Shown here: positions 1 to 9,106 of the stretch, in pieces
Numbering within the stretch: the first letter of the stretch is position 1
How the letters are laid out: each line of letters starts with the position of its first letter
NCBI GenBank assembly: GCA_958445065.1
Contig: CAUCQW010000010.1
Location: 19,528-83,527, forward strand
Length of the DNA stretch: 64,000 nt
Direction of reading: 5' to 3'
From: an uncultured Collinsella sp.
GTDB lineage: Bacteria > Actinomycetota > Coriobacteriia > Coriobacteriales > Coriobacteriaceae
Position numbers and translations under genes: made by a program
The notes under the pieces: model-generated
Told to the model about the DNA's origin: nothing
Database searches by the model: none
What the model saw: only the letters and a program-made list of their open reading frames with translations

Positions 1-303
1 TACCGTTTTCGCGAGCTTGCCGACAAGGCCGGCATCACCGTGCCCATTACCGCGGGCATTATGCCGTTTATGGGCAAGTCGCAGATCAGCCGCATGGTCT
101 TTATGTGCGGCGCGTCGCTGCCCTCCCCCGTCATCAAGATTCTCGCCAAGTACGAGAACGACCCCGAGAGCCTGCAGGCAGCCGGTGTAGATTATGCCGC
201 CCGTCAGCTTTGTGACCTCAAGGAGCACGGTGCCGACGGCCTGCACCTGTACACTATGAACCGTCCTGCAATCGCCGCGACCATTATGGAGCGCCTGGGG
301 TAA
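1..303 (+). CDS. metF: Methylenetetrahydrofolate reductase, C-terminal part (5' end outside window)
   Basis: The window opens inside this reading frame; 100 residues to the stop are visible. The text (ITVPITAGIMPFMGKSQISRM, then DGLHLYTMNR near the end) is typical of the C-terminal part of the MetF TIM barrel. MetF reduces 5,10-methylene-THF to 5-methyl-THF, the methyl donor for MetH encoded downstream. Its stop overlaps the start of the next gene (TAATG), so the two are translationally coupled in a methionine-synthesis operon. The N-terminus and promoter are not in the window. Confidence 0.9.
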   Translation, partial: YRFRELADKAGITVPITAGIMPFMGKSQISRMVFMCGASLPSPVIKILAKYENDPESLQAAGVDYAARQLCDLKEHGADGLHLYTMNRPAIAATIMERLG

Positions 304-1094
304 TGGAAAAACCGCACATCGATACAACCACTGTCGAAGTGCCGGCCGACCTTGCGTCGCCGGCGCTTTACCGTGTCGATGCTGCGCACCATCCCCGTGT
401 CGACCGTGCCGAGATGCTGCGGTATCTGGGTTACGGCGGCCAGCAGATTGAGCCCGAACTGTCACGACGTATTGAGCTTGTCGTTGAACGCCTGGAATTG
501 GACATTGAGCCCCGTGGCGTGCGCCGCGTATTTGCCGTCGATGCCACGGGCGTGGACGAACAGGGCAAGCCTTGCATCCGTCTGGTCGGCACCAACGTTG
601 AGCTGCGCGGTCGTGATATCTATCGACATCTCAAAGACGCCCGCTTTGCCGCGCTCATGGCATGCACTCTCGGCATGGATGCTGAGCGCCGTTTGCGCAC
701 CACGGGAGCCCAACATCCCCTGGAGGGCGCCGTGCTCGACGCCGCGTGCTCCGCTTACGTGGAAGCCGCCGTTGAGCAAATGGACCAGCAGGTCAAGATG
801 GACGCCGCCGTTCATGGGCTCGCCGGCAACTGGCGCTTTAGCCCCGGCTACGGCGACTGCCCGCTCTCGGCCCAGCGCTCGATCGTCAATGCGCTCAACG
901 CCACGCGGCTCATCGGCCTGACCGTCACGCCCACCAGCCTGCTCATGCCCACTAAAAGCGTGACAGCGGTGATCGGCCTGTTCGACGGCGAAGTCCACGA
1001 CGCCCAGAGCCGCCCCACCTGCAATATCTGCCGCATGCGCGAGCACTGCCGCTTCCGCGCCGCCCACACCACCTGCTATTCGCATTCTGAATAA
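303..1094 (+). CDS. Stand-alone MetH reactivation-domain protein
   Basis: This 263-residue protein resembles the C-terminal activation domain of cobalamin-dependent methionine synthase. It carries the characteristic FSPGYGDCPLSAQ segment (about residues 180-192) and the following SLLMPTKSVTAVIG segment. It ends in a Cys-rich tail (CNICRMREHC). In the full-length E. coli enzyme this domain binds SAM and reductively remethylates oxidised cobalamin. The MetH at 3324-5897 lacks that domain, so this gene very probably supplies it in trans. The start codon overlaps the metF stop by one base. Confidence 0.85.
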   Translation: MEKPHIDTTTVEVPADLASPALYRVDAAHHPRVDRAEMLRYLGYGGQQIEPELSRRIELVVERLELDIEPRGVRRVFAVDATGVDEQGKPCIRLVGTNVELRGRDIYRHLKDARFAALMACTLGMDAERRLRTTGAQHPLEGAVLDAACSAYVEAAVEQMDQQVKMDAAVHGLAGNWRFSPGYGDCPLSAQRSIVNALNATRLIGLTVTPTSLLMPTKSVTAVIGLFDGEVHDAQSRPTCNICRMREHCRFRAAHTTCYSHSE

Positions 1095-1203
1095 AATGTC
1101 AATTGATGGCACGGTATCGAGGGAATCTCATCCGTATGTAAGCGGATGTCCTCACAAACAAGTACCATAAGATTCCAAATAACAACTATCTGAAAGCCAG
1201 TAC
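1095..1203 (+). other. Junction between the met operon and the methyltransferase gene
   Basis: This AT-rich 109-bp stretch separates the high-GC metF/activator pair from the lower-GC restriction-modification genes. It contains one short dyad, CATCCG...CGGATG (1129-1148). No U-rich terminator and no clear -35/-10 pair were seen. It probably marks the left edge of an inserted cassette. Confidence 0.4.
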
Positions 1204-2364
1204 ATGCACAACATTCTGCAGTTCTCGCCACAACTAACCGCGCTTGAGTTTTTTTCAGGCATTGGCTTGGCTCGTGCCGGCATGGCAAAAGCCGGAATCA
1301 AAACAATCTGGGCAAATGACATAGACCATACTAAATGCGCCATGTACGGCCAGTGTTGGGGCGATGAGCATCTAGTCGAGCAGGATGTCCACACACTCGA
1401 CCCCGACTTAATACCCCAAGCCGACATCGCATGGGCGTCAAGCCCTTGCACAAACTTATCTCTCGCGGGAAACAGGGAGGGACTTATCTCTGGCAAAGAG
1501 TCCAGTGCGTTCTTTGGCTTTATTAAGGCCATCGAAGGAATGGGCGATCGTGCCCCGCGGGCACTTGTTCTCGAAAATGTCATCGGCCTTGCCACGTCTA
1601 ATAACAGTGATGACTTTAGACTCGTTTGCCAGGAATTTAATCGTTTAGGCTATTCATGCGACGCTTATTTTATCGATGCACGGCACTGGCTTCCCCAGTC
1701 ACGCCCCCGCATGTTTGTCGTCGGATTAAAAAACCCTCTTCCCAACAGCCGACTCGATTCCTCGCTTCGTCCTGAAAAGGTCTCCTGGATTCACTCCGAC
1801 CCTTCACTCATTACGCACGTCTCTCACCTAAACGAGCCAAGTCCACTTCGCATGACGGGCCTTGCAACGGTTGTTGAAAATATTCCCGAGAACGACAAGC
1901 GTTGGTGGAACAAAAACCAAGTACAAGCATTTATCGACTCACTTGCACCGCATCAAGCAGAGCGCCTTCAGCGCTTCTTAAATGCCAAAGAAAAAATTGT
2001 TCGCACTGCTTACCGTCGCACGCGATCGGGCGTTGTGCGCTGGGAAATCCGTGAAGAAGAAATTGCCGGATGTCTAAGAACGGCTCGCGGCGGCTCATCA
2101 AGACAGGCAGTCGTTATATGCGAAAACGGAAAGATAGAAGTTCGCTGGATGACTGGAACTGAATATGCCCGTCTCCAAGGTGTTGACTCATGTCAGTTTA
2201 GCGGCTTCTCGGATGCTCAGATTCGCTACGCATTCGGCGATGCAGTTGCCGTGCCAGTTGTCACTTGGCTTATAAAAAATGCAGTCAAACCCGCGCTTAT
2301 GTCTTCAAGGAACGGAGTGGACAATAATGGAAATGACCAATTGCTCCTTGAGCGAGCCCGATAA
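1204..2364 (+). CDS. DNA (cytosine-5-)-methyltransferase
   Basis: This 386-residue C5-cytosine methyltransferase has its motifs in standard order: motif I LEFFSGIGLARAG near the N-terminus, the catalytic Pro-Cys in SSPCTNLSLAG (about residue 81), ENV in LVLENVIGL (about 123), and QSRPR (motif VIII). The target-recognition segment follows, then EYARLQG (IX) and YAFGDAVAVPVV (X). It methylates cytosine in an unknown recognition sequence. Base composition is clearly lower in GC than metF or metH on either side, which suggests acquisition by transfer. The next gene overlaps its end and is probably its cognate nuclease. The ribosome-binding site is weak. Confidence 0.92.
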   Translation: MHNILQFSPQLTALEFFSGIGLARAGMAKAGIKTIWANDIDHTKCAMYGQCWGDEHLVEQDVHTLDPDLIPQADIAWASSPCTNLSLAGNREGLISGKESSAFFGFIKAIEGMGDRAPRALVLENVIGLATSNNSDDFRLVCQEFNRLGYSCDAYFIDARHWLPQSRPRMFVVGLKNPLPNSRLDSSLRPEKVSWIHSDPSLITHVSHLNEPSPLRMTGLATVVENIPENDKRWWNKNQVQAFIDSLAPHQAERLQRFLNAKEKIVRTAYRRTRSGVVRWEIREEEIAGCLRTARGGSSRQAVVICENGKIEVRWMTGTEYARLQGVDSCQFSGFSDAQIRYAFGDAVAVPVVTWLIKNAVKPALMSSRNGVDNNGNDQLLLERAR

Positions 2365-3340
2365 AGACATCTTGGATGCCATTGAACTCTGGTACGAATC
2401 CAAGCGCAGCAAGCGAGGCAACGTCAACCGTAACGTCATGGCGGTTGGCATAGGCATAAGCGAGCTGTTGCAAAACCGTTTTCCGCTCACCGACGATTAT
2501 GTGCAATCGGACAAGGGGAGCCAAGTACGAGGCCTAAGTGGAGCATGCATCAAAACAGTTTTAGCCAGACATGGGGAAACGCGTGCCTTCGCGTCAGAGG
2601 GCGGCAGAACCTCACGCGGCACACTCCCGATGGCGCTTGAGCTTGCCACGATTATCAACTCTGCCCTACCCAGTGACATTTGCGAAGACACTCGTCTTGA
2701 AGCTGCGAATGCAATCGCCAATTTCTTCGTCGAGCGAATCCAGGTCGATTTCTTTAACCGGCAGAGAATCAAAGTCGAAATCGATCTTCAAAAACCAATT
2801 TCTGTCATTGTCGATGATATCCTAGCCGAAGCAAGCCTACGGTCCGATAAGCCAACGGGTACCGTCGCACAGCACCTGGTAGGTGCAAAACTAGAGATGT
2901 TATTTCCAACCATAGAAATCGGAAAGGACAACTCAAACGCCGCCGACCAGCAGACAGACCGTTCTGGCGATTTCCAAATCAATGATGCTGCATTTCATGT
3001 GACTGTATCGCCAATGGCCAAATTGACCGATCGATGCCGAGATAACATTCGAAATGGCATTCGGCCCATCGTCGTTGTCCCCCACGATAAAGTTTCCTTC
3101 GCTTACGGACTGTTCGAAAGTGAGGGACTCGGCAATCGCGTACAGGTTATCGCACTCGAATCGTTTATCGGCATCAATATTGAAGAGTTATCGTTCTACA
3201 AGCGAGGCCTAATTCGATTAAATGTCGCACGGCTTCTTGCCCACTACAACAAGCGAATCGAAGATATCGAGCCCGACAAATCTCTTCAAATAGAAATTCC
3301 TCAGTGGGCTCTAGACGAAATGGATGCACATGGCGAATAG
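2327..3340 (+). CDS. DUF4928-like protein, probable cognate restriction endonuclease
   Basis: The reading frame is open from 2279, but ATG 2327 is preferred because GGAG sits 9 bases upstream (2314-2317); this gives 337 residues. Residues about 180-230 read VAQHLVGAKLEMLFP, then SGDFQINDAAFHVTVSP. I recognise this layout from DUF4928-type proteins that accompany cytosine methyltransferases; E...GDF...HVTV could be a PD-(D/E)xK-like core. Gene order, overlap with the methyltransferase and low GC support a type II restriction role, but this is inference. The 3' end overlaps the metH start by 17 bases, so the cassette is wedged tightly into the met operon. Confidence 0.65.
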   Translation: MEMTNCSLSEPDKDILDAIELWYESKRSKRGNVNRNVMAVGIGISELLQNRFPLTDDYVQSDKGSQVRGLSGACIKTVLARHGETRAFASEGGRTSRGTLPMALELATIINSALPSDICEDTRLEAANAIANFFVERIQVDFFNRQRIKVEIDLQKPISVIVDDILAEASLRSDKPTGTVAQHLVGAKLEMLFPTIEIGKDNSNAADQQTDRSGDFQINDAAFHVTVSPMAKLTDRCRDNIRNGIRPIVVVPHDKVSFAYGLFESEGLGNRVQVIALESFIGINIEELSFYKRGLIRLNVARLLAHYNKRIEDIEPDKSLQIEIPQWALDEMDAHGE

Positions 3341-5897
3341 CTCAAACATACTTATCACTCATGATCTGGACGGTGCCGCGCTGGCGGCACCCGTTGATGC
3401 CGCACGTCGCAACGGTGCCACGTACAAGACGCGCACGATCGACGATCTGCGCATTAAGGACGATCGCCTGCGCGCCGCCATCGAGGGCACGGGACACCTG
3501 CTGTTCGACGGCGGCATGGGCACCATGTTGCAGGCCGCTGGCATGAAGGCGGGCGCCCTGCCCGAGCTGCTCAACTTTGAGGAGCCCCAGGTTATCACTG
3601 ATATCCAACGTCAATATGTCGAGGCCGGCTGCGACGTGATTACCGCCAACACCTTTGGCGCCAACGCCCACAAGCTCGACGGTGCCGCCGCCGTGGCAGA
3701 CGTCTTTGCCGCGGCCGTCGCCTGTGCCCGCGAGGCCGGCGCCCGCTACGTCGCCGGTGACATCGGCCCCATCGGCGCGCTGCTTCGCCCCCTGGGTACC
3801 CTGAGCTTCGACGAGGCCTACGACCTCTTTGCCGAGGAAGTGCGCGCCGGCGTCGCCGCGGGCGTCGACCTCTTTATTATCGAGACTATGACCGACCTGG
3901 CCGAGATCAAGGCGGCGGTCCTCGCCTGCCGCGAGAACTCCGACCTGCCCGTCTTTGCCACCATGACCTTTGAGGAAGACGGTCGCACCTTCCTGGGAAC
4001 GAGTCCCGAGGTGGCCGCCATCACGCTCGACGCCATCGGCGCCGACGTTTTGGGCATCAACTGCAGCCAAGGACCGGCCGAGCTCCGAGGACTCGCAGCA
4101 CGTATGCTCACCGTTACCGACAAGCCCGTTATGGTGCAGGCCAATGCAGGACTCCCCCATGTGGACGACGACGGCAACACCGTCTTTGATATCCAGGCCC
4201 CCGAATACGCCGAGGCCGTCGCCGGCATGATCGCCGACGGCGTGAGCGTCGTGGGCGGTTGCTGCGGCACCACGCCGGCGCACATGGCGGTCTTGCGCAC
4301 GCTTATCGACAACCACACGCCCAGCCCGCGCCACCGCAAGCCCAGTATGTCGGTCACGAGCGCCCAAACGGTCGTGGACCTTCCCTGCGACGGCCACAAG
4401 ATCGCCGTCATCGGCGAGCGCATCAACCCCACCGGCAAAAAGCGCCTGCAGCAGGCCCTGCGCGACGGCGACCTGGACTACGTTGTGAGCCAGGGCATCA
4501 GCCAGCAGGAACAGGGCGCCGACATTCTGGACGTCAACGTGGGCCTGCCCGAGATCGACGAGGTCAAGATCATCCAACAGGCGACCGAACAGCTCCAGGG
4601 CTCCACGCTGCTGCCGCTGCAGATCGACTCCACCGACCCCGCAGCCGTCGAGGCCGCCGTGCGCCGCTACGCCGGCAAGCCCATCATCAACTCGGTCAAT
4701 GGCAAGCAGCAGATCATGGATGAGATCTTTCCGCTGGTCGCCCACTACGGCACCAACGTTGTCGGCCTTACGCTCGACGAAGGCGGCATCCCCGATACCG
4801 CCGAGGCTCGCTTCGCCATCGCCGAGCGCATCGTGGCCGAGGCTGCCCGCTACGGCATCGGACCGGACCGCATCCTCATCGACTGCCTGGTCATGACCGC
4901 CTCGACCAATCAACGCCAGGCCGAGCAGATCCTACGCGCCATGTCCCTGTGCAAGGAACGCCTGGGCGTTAAATGCGCACTCGGCGTGTCGAACATCAGC
5001 TTTGGCCTGCCTGCCCGCCCGCTGCTGGGCTCGGTCTTTTTGGCCGCCGCTTTTGGCGCGGGCCTGGACGCCCCCATCATGAACCCGGGTTCCAAGCGCT
5101 TTATGGATACCGTCTACAGTTATCGTGTGTTGAGCGTTGAGGACGAGGGCTCGACCGGATACATCGAGCGCTACGCCGGCTGGACCGATCCGTATAAGAT
5201 CGCCGCAAACCCGGCAGCAGCTCAGGCCGCATCGACCGACGCCGCGCCCGCTGCTGGCACCGCCGGCGCCGACGGCAACGACGACCCCATCCGCCACATG
5301 GTCGTCTCGGGCCGCAAAGGCGAGATCGCTGCCGAAACCGAGCGTCTGCTGGCAGACCACAACGCCATGGACCTCATCAACAATCACTTTATCCCCGCCC
5401 TCGACGAGGTTGGCGTCCTCTTTGACCAGGGCAAGTTCTTCTTGCCGCAGCTTATGGCCTCGGCCGAGGCCGCACGCGTGGGCTTCGACACCATCAAGCG
5501 CCTGATGCCCGCCGGCGAGATTGCCGACAAGGGCAAGATCTGCGTGGCCACCGTCAAAGGCGACATCCACGATATTGGCAAGAACATCGTCAAAATGCTG
5601 CTCGATAACTACGGCTACACCGTCTTTGACCTGGGCCGCGACGTCGACCCGCAAGAGGTGCTCAAGACCGTGCAGGAGCGTGACATCAAGCTCGTCGGCC
5701 TCTCGGCGCTTATGACTACCACGGTCGTCGCCATGGAAGAGACCATCAAGCTGCTTCATGCCGAGGTGCCGGGCGTCAAGATCATCGTAGGCGGCGCCGT
5801 ACTCACCCCCGAATACGCCAAGCAGATCGGCGCGGACTACTACGCCAAGGACGCCGCCGAAAGCGCGCGCATCGCCGAAGAGGTCTTTGGGCAGTAA
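3324..5897 (+). CDS. metH: Cobalamin-dependent methionine synthase lacking the activation domain
   Basis: The 857 residues hold three modules. The homocysteine-binding barrel (about 50-335) has zinc-ligand cysteines in GINCSQG and GGCCGTTP. The pterin-binding barrel (about 355-620) opens with IAVIGERINPTGKKR. The cobalamin cap and B12-binding region (about 650-857) has the lower axial histidine in KGDIHDIGKN. It transfers the methyl group of 5-methyl-THF to homocysteine. E. coli MetH is about 1,227 residues; the missing C-terminal activation domain is encoded separately at 303-1094. The start could be ATG 3324 or 3330, both inside the end of the restriction gene, so the original start may have been altered by the insertion. 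Confidence 0.93.
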   Translation: MHMANSSNILITHDLDGAALAAPVDAARRNGATYKTRTIDDLRIKDDRLRAAIEGTGHLLFDGGMGTMLQAAGMKAGALPELLNFEEPQVITDIQRQYVEAGCDVITANTFGANAHKLDGAAAVADVFAAAVACAREAGARYVAGDIGPIGALLRPLGTLSFDEAYDLFAEEVRAGVAAGVDLFIIETMTDLAEIKAAVLACRENSDLPVFATMTFEEDGRTFLGTSPEVAAITLDAIGADVLGINCSQGPAELRGLAARMLTVTDKPVMVQANAGLPHVDDDGNTVFDIQAPEYAEAVAGMIADGVSVVGGCCGTTPAHMAVLRTLIDNHTPSPRHRKPSMSVTSAQTVVDLPCDGHKIAVIGERINPTGKKRLQQALRDGDLDYVVSQGISQQEQGADILDVNVGLPEIDEVKIIQQATEQLQGSTLLPLQIDSTDPAAVEAAVRRYAGKPIINSVNGKQQIMDEIFPLVAHYGTNVVGLTLDEGGIPDTAEARFAIAERIVAEAARYGIGPDRILIDCLVMTASTNQRQAEQILRAMSLCKERLGVKCALGVSNISFGLPARPLLGSVFLAAAFGAGLDAPIMNPGSKRFMDTVYSYRVLSVEDEGSTGYIERYAGWTDPYKIAANPAAAQAASTDAAPAAGTAGADGNDDPIRHMVVSGRKGEIAAETERLLADHNAMDLINNHFIPALDEVGVLFDQGKFFLPQLMASAEAARVGFDTIKRLMPAGEIADKGKICVATVKGDIHDIGKNIVKMLLDNYGYTVFDLGRDVDPQEVLKTVQERDIKLVGLSALMTTTVVAMEETIKLLHAEVPGVKIIVGGAVLTPEYAKQIGADYYAKDAAESARIAEEVFGQ

Positions 5898-5923
5898 CAC
5901 AACGGAAACAACCGAGCACCAAA

Positions 5924-5959
5924 ACGTGCCGCACGCGCCACTTGGCACGTGCGGCACGT
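5924..5959. repeat. 36-bp near-perfect palindrome after metH
   Basis: Arms 5924-5940 and 5943-5959 (starting ACGTGCCGCACG) pair at 16 of 17 positions around a CT loop. No T-run follows on either strand, so it is either a weak terminator for metH or a regulatory hairpin in the leader of the next gene, whose start is 47 bases downstream. Confidence 0.6.
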
Positions 5960-6005
5960 TAGAATAGAAAAGATTATGCTCGTTTTGGCAGATAGGAGCG
6001 CAAGG

Positions 6006-7370
6006 ATGGCGATCACACCCGCAGAAATCGCGGAAACCCGCGGCATGGTTGAGGAGCAGAACCTCGACATCAGGACCATCACCATGGGTGTTTCGCTCAT
6101 GGGTTGCGGTGACGAGAACCTCGACCGCATGTGCACGAAGATCTACGACCACGTGACGCACACGGCTGAGCATCTGGTCGAGACCGCCGAGAACCTCGAG
6201 CGCGAGTACGGTATCCCCATCGTCAACAAGCGCGTTTCCGTCACCCCGGTGGCGCAGATCGCCGCGTGCTGCAAGGATGAGGACCTCACCCCCATCGCGC
6301 ACGCCCTCGACCGCGCGGCCGAGACGCTCGGCATCGATTACCTGGGCGGCTTCTCCGCGCTCGTCCAGAAGGGCATCGGCGACGCCGACCGCCGCGTCAT
6401 CCAGTCCATCCCCCAGGCGCTCGCCACCACCAGCCGCGTCTGCTCCAGCGTCAACGTCGCCAGCCTGCGTGCCGGCATCAACATGGACGCTGTGCTCATG
6501 GCCGCCCAGACCATCATCGATGCCGCCAAGCTCACGGCCGACCAGGATTCCGTCGGCGCTTCCAAGTTTGTCTGCTTTGCCAACATGGTCGAGGACTCCC
6601 CGTTTATGGCGGGCGCCGTCCACGGCGGTGGCGAGGCCGACGCCGTCATCAACGTAGGCGTCTCGGGCCCCGGCGTTATGGCCGCAGCCCTGGAGACGCT
6701 GCCCGACTCCGCATCGATGATGGAAGTCGCCGAGAAGATTAAGCAGACCGCCTTTAAGATCACCCGCGCCGGCGAGCTCATGAGCCGCGAGGCCGCCCAT
6801 CGCCTGGGTGTCGAGAAGGGCATTGTCGACCTCTCGCTGGCTCCCACGCCTGCCATCGGCGACTCCGTCGCGCGCATCCTCGAGATCATCGGCGTGGGCA
6901 CCTGCGGTGGCCCGGGCACGACCTGCGCGCTCGCCATGCTCAACGATGCCGTCAAGAAGGGCGGCGTCATGGCCAGCTCCAGCGTGGGCGGTCTCTCGGG
7001 CGCCTTTATCCCCGTGTCCGAGGACGCCGGCATGATCGCCGCCGTCGAGGCCGGCGCGCTTTCGCTCGAGAAGCTCGAGGCCATGACCTGCGTGTGCTCC
7101 GTTGGCCTGGACATGATCGCCATCCCCGGCGACACCCCGGTCGAGACCATCGCCGGCATCATCGCCGACGAGATGGCCATCGGCGTCATCAACAACAAGA
7201 CCACGGCCGTCCGCGTGATCCCCGCCATCGGCAAGGGCGTGGGCGACTGCGTCGAGTATGGCGGCCTGTTTGGCCGTGCGCCCATCATGCCGGTGAACCC
7301 CAACGCCGGCACCGTGCTTGCCCACCGCGGCGGACGCTTCCCGGCACCGCTGAACTCGCTGAAGAACTAG
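6006..7370 (+). CDS. UPF0210 / PFL family protein (DUF711)
   Basis: This 454-residue protein matches the UPF0210 family throughout: an N-terminal [19 protein letters not shown] segment, a long Gly/Ala-rich middle and a C-terminal [15 protein letters not shown]. The length is normal for the family. The function is not established; fold similarity to glycyl-radical enzymes is only suggested by the name. ATG 6006 was chosen over an upstream ATG at 5949 because AGGAG lies 7 bases before it. The ACT-domain (UPF0237) gene often found next to this family is not present here. Confidence 0.85.
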   Translation: MAITPAEIAETRGMVEEQNLDIRTITMGVSLMGCGDENLDRMCTKIYDHVTHTAEHLVETAENLEREYGIPIVNKRVSVTPVAQIAACCKDEDLTPIAHALDRAAETLGIDYLGGFSALVQKGIGDADRRVIQSIPQALATTSRVCSSVNVASLRAGINMDAVLMAAQTIIDAAKLTADQDSVGASKFVCFANMVEDSPFMAGAVHGGGEADAVINVGVSGPGVMAAALETLPDSASMMEVAEKIKQTAFKITRAGELMSREAAHRLGVEKGIVDLSLAPTPAIGDSVARILEIIGVGTCGGPGTTCALAMLNDAVKKGGVMASSSVGGLSGAFIPVSEDAGMIAAVEAGALSLEKLEAMTCVCSVGLDMIAIPGDTPVETIAGIIADEMAIGVINNKTTAVRVIPAIGKGVGDCVEYGGLFGRAPIMPVNPNAGTVLAHRGGRFPAPLNSLKN

Positions 7371-7387
7371 CTGAGGGGGACTGGCGA

Positions 7388-7521
7388 GGAGCCCCGGGGA
7401 GGGCAAATATATAAGGTCGCCTGCTCGGACAGTCCTGACTCGCACGGAGAGCACATTAAGTGCTCTCCGGCTCGTGCGGAACTCGCGATCGACCTTATAT
7501 ATTTGCCCTCCCCGGGGCTCC
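7388..7521. repeat. Nested hairpin element with perfect 32-bp inverted arms
   Basis: Arms 7388-7419 and 7490-7521 are exact reverse complements over 32 bp, beginning GGAGCCCCGGGGAGGGC and including an AT block AAATATATAAGG. The 70-bp interior has its own perfect 10-bp stem, CGGAGAGCAC (7445-7454) with GTGCTCTCCG (7460-7469). It lies between two convergent-looking gene ends and has no coding potential. It resembles the 41-bp-armed element at 27626-27768 in design but not in sequence. Confidence 0.85.
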
Positions 7522-7689
7522 CGCACAACGGAACCTCAGTTGGGTTCTATCCCGTATGGCAGTCGCTTCGCTCCTGCCCGCCTTGGTTGTGAGGGCGATT
7601 TGGCGTTGGAACGGTTCTTTTTCTGATATATGCTGGTTGCGGCTCTTCTTTTGGGAGGAGTCGCTTTTTTGTTGCTAGGAGGTTAGCCC
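7522..7689. other. Intergenic stretch upstream of the methyltransferase
   Basis: No gene or RNA was recognised between the nested hairpin and the GTG start at 7690. The last part is T-rich and carries a strong AGGAGG ribosome-binding site at 7677-7682. A promoter for the downstream gene presumably lies here, but no convincing -35/-10 pair was assigned. Confidence 0.4.
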
Positions 7690-8577
7690 GTGGTTGAAGG
7701 GGATGCTCGCTCTGAGCTTCTTTCTGCGGATTGGAATGGCGAATGGATGCGCCTGCAAGCTGGTCGGCATCGGGCTGATGATTCTTTTGAGTGGGATAAA
7801 CGGGCTCGGCATTTTCGGCCGCTTGAGACTGCTCCTTATGCCCGGGATTTTATAAAGTTGTTGGCGATTGAGCCCGGCGAGTCCGTGCTGGATATGGGGT
7901 GTGGGGCTGGGTCGATTGCTATTCCGCTTGCTCAGGCTGGGCATTCCGTGATTGCTGCCGACTTCTCTCCTGCCATGTTGGGCACGCTTGATGCCGGCAT
8001 TGAGTATTACGGGCTCGAAGATCTTATTACGCCGCTTGAGCTTGCTTGGGATGATGATTGGGATTTGGTTGGACCGGTCGCGAAAGCGGTGGATGTTGCC
8101 TTTGCCAGTCGGTCGGTTACGACGACCAATCTAAAAGATGCGCTTGCCAAGCTCGACCGCACGGCTCGTCGGCGTTGTGCTGTCACGATGGTCGCCAACT
8201 CCAGCCCGCGCTATGACCTGCACCTGATGAACGCCATCGGTGCCTCGGTTACCTGCAGTAATGGCTTTGTGTATGCTTTTAATATCCTCATTCAGATGGG
8301 TGCCCTGCCGCAGGTTACGTACTTTGAATCGCCTCGTCGCGATACCTTCGATAACCTTGAAGCGGGCGTAGCAGATTTTTCCCGTATGCTCGAGCATGGC
8401 AACGAGGATAAGGTCGACCGTCTGCGCGACTACATCGCCCAGCACATGATTGAGAACCCCCATGCCGGTGAGCCGGGCTCCAAGGGTGTGCCGCAGGGAC
8501 GCTATATGCTCGACCACGTCCGCAAGGTCCGTTGGGCGTTTATTGCATGGGAGCCGGTCTCTGCACCCCGCTCATAG
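7690..8577 (+). CDS. Class I SAM-dependent methyltransferase
   Basis: This 295-residue protein has the Rossmann-type SAM-binding motif I VLDMGCGAGSIAIPLA at about residues 60-75, followed by an acidic post-I strand ending VIAADFS. The substrate is unknown. Translation starts at GTG 7690, 7 bases after AGGAGG. It stands alone between an inverted-repeat element and yhbY. Codon use is T-richer at the 5' end than in neighbouring genes. A small-molecule methyltransferase is the safest reading; nothing visible points to rRNA or DNA. Confidence 0.8.
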   Translation: MVEGDARSELLSADWNGEWMRLQAGRHRADDSFEWDKRARHFRPLETAPYARDFIKLLAIEPGESVLDMGCGAGSIAIPLAQAGHSVIAADFSPAMLGTLDAGIEYYGLEDLITPLELAWDDDWDLVGPVAKAVDVAFASRSVTTTNLKDALAKLDRTARRRCAVTMVANSSPRYDLHLMNAIGASVTCSNGFVYAFNILIQMGALPQVTYFESPRRDTFDNLEAGVADFSRMLEHGNEDKVDRLRDYIAQHMIENPHAGEPGSKGVPQGRYMLDHVRKVRWAFIAWEPVSAPRS

Positions 8578-8735
8578 CCTGTTCGCAGCCCGCACTGCCC
8601 ACTCACTCGGCATCCGCATTCTTTTTGAACTGGGCAAACACGCCCCACACCACGCCGTTCCTGCGCTATCGTGGGACAGCTCACGTAGATTAAGGCCCCG
8701 TCGCGGGGCGCCCCATACATAGAAAGCGAGAACCC

Positions 8736-9035
8736 ATGGCACTGACAGGAGCCCAGGTCAAGCAGCTTCGCAGCATGGCCCATCACCTCAACCCCGCCAT
8801 CATCATCGGTAAGTCCGATGTCAACGAGGGCACCGTCGAGCAGACGGTCGCCTACCTGGAGAAGCACGAACTCGTTAAGTGCTCCGTGCTCGATGGCTCC
8901 AGTCTTTCCGCCCGCGAGGCCGCCGAAGAGCTCTCCGAGCGTTGCCACGCCGAGGTCGTCCAGGTCATCGGCCGCAAGTTCTCGCTGTATCGCGAGTCCT
9001 CGCGCAAGGACATCGAGAAGATCAAGCTCGTCTAA
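8736..9035 (+). CDS. YhbY / CRM-domain RNA-binding protein
   Basis: The 99 residues form a single CRS1-YhbY (CRM) domain: TGAQVKQLRSMAHHLNP at the start, the GKSDVNEG loop in place of the usual GxxG-type signature, and a C-terminal VQVIGRKFSLYRES strand. YhbY homologues bind ribosomal-subunit precursors, so a role in ribosome assembly is likely. A good terminator follows. Confidence 0.9.
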   Translation: MALTGAQVKQLRSMAHHLNPAIIIGKSDVNEGTVEQTVAYLEKHELVKCSVLDGSSLSAREAAEELSERCHAEVVQVIGRKFSLYRESSRKDIEKIKLV

Positions 9036-9072
9036 GAGCCAATGATCCGGCGAGCCAACACATAGCAAGCTT

Positions 9073-9106
9073 ACGGGTGCCCAAGTACTTCGGGCGCCCG
9101 TTTTTT
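9073..9106 (+). terminator. Rho-independent terminator after yhbY
   Basis: ACGGGTGCCC (9073-9082) pairs with GGGCGCCCGT (9092-9101), followed by a T6 run. The hairpin abuts the end of the oppositely oriented regulator gene and separates the converging units. Confidence 0.9.

Noticed and set aside
3342..4913. Long antisense open frame (523 codons) opposite metH
   Set aside because: It lies wholly opposite a certain gene, is Gly/Val/Asp/His-rich as expected from the reverse frame of high-GC coding DNA, and shows no domain.
4932..7526. 864-codon antisense frame across metH and the UPF0210 gene
   Set aside because: Same reverse-frame composition; it spans two unrelated + strand genes and a palindrome.
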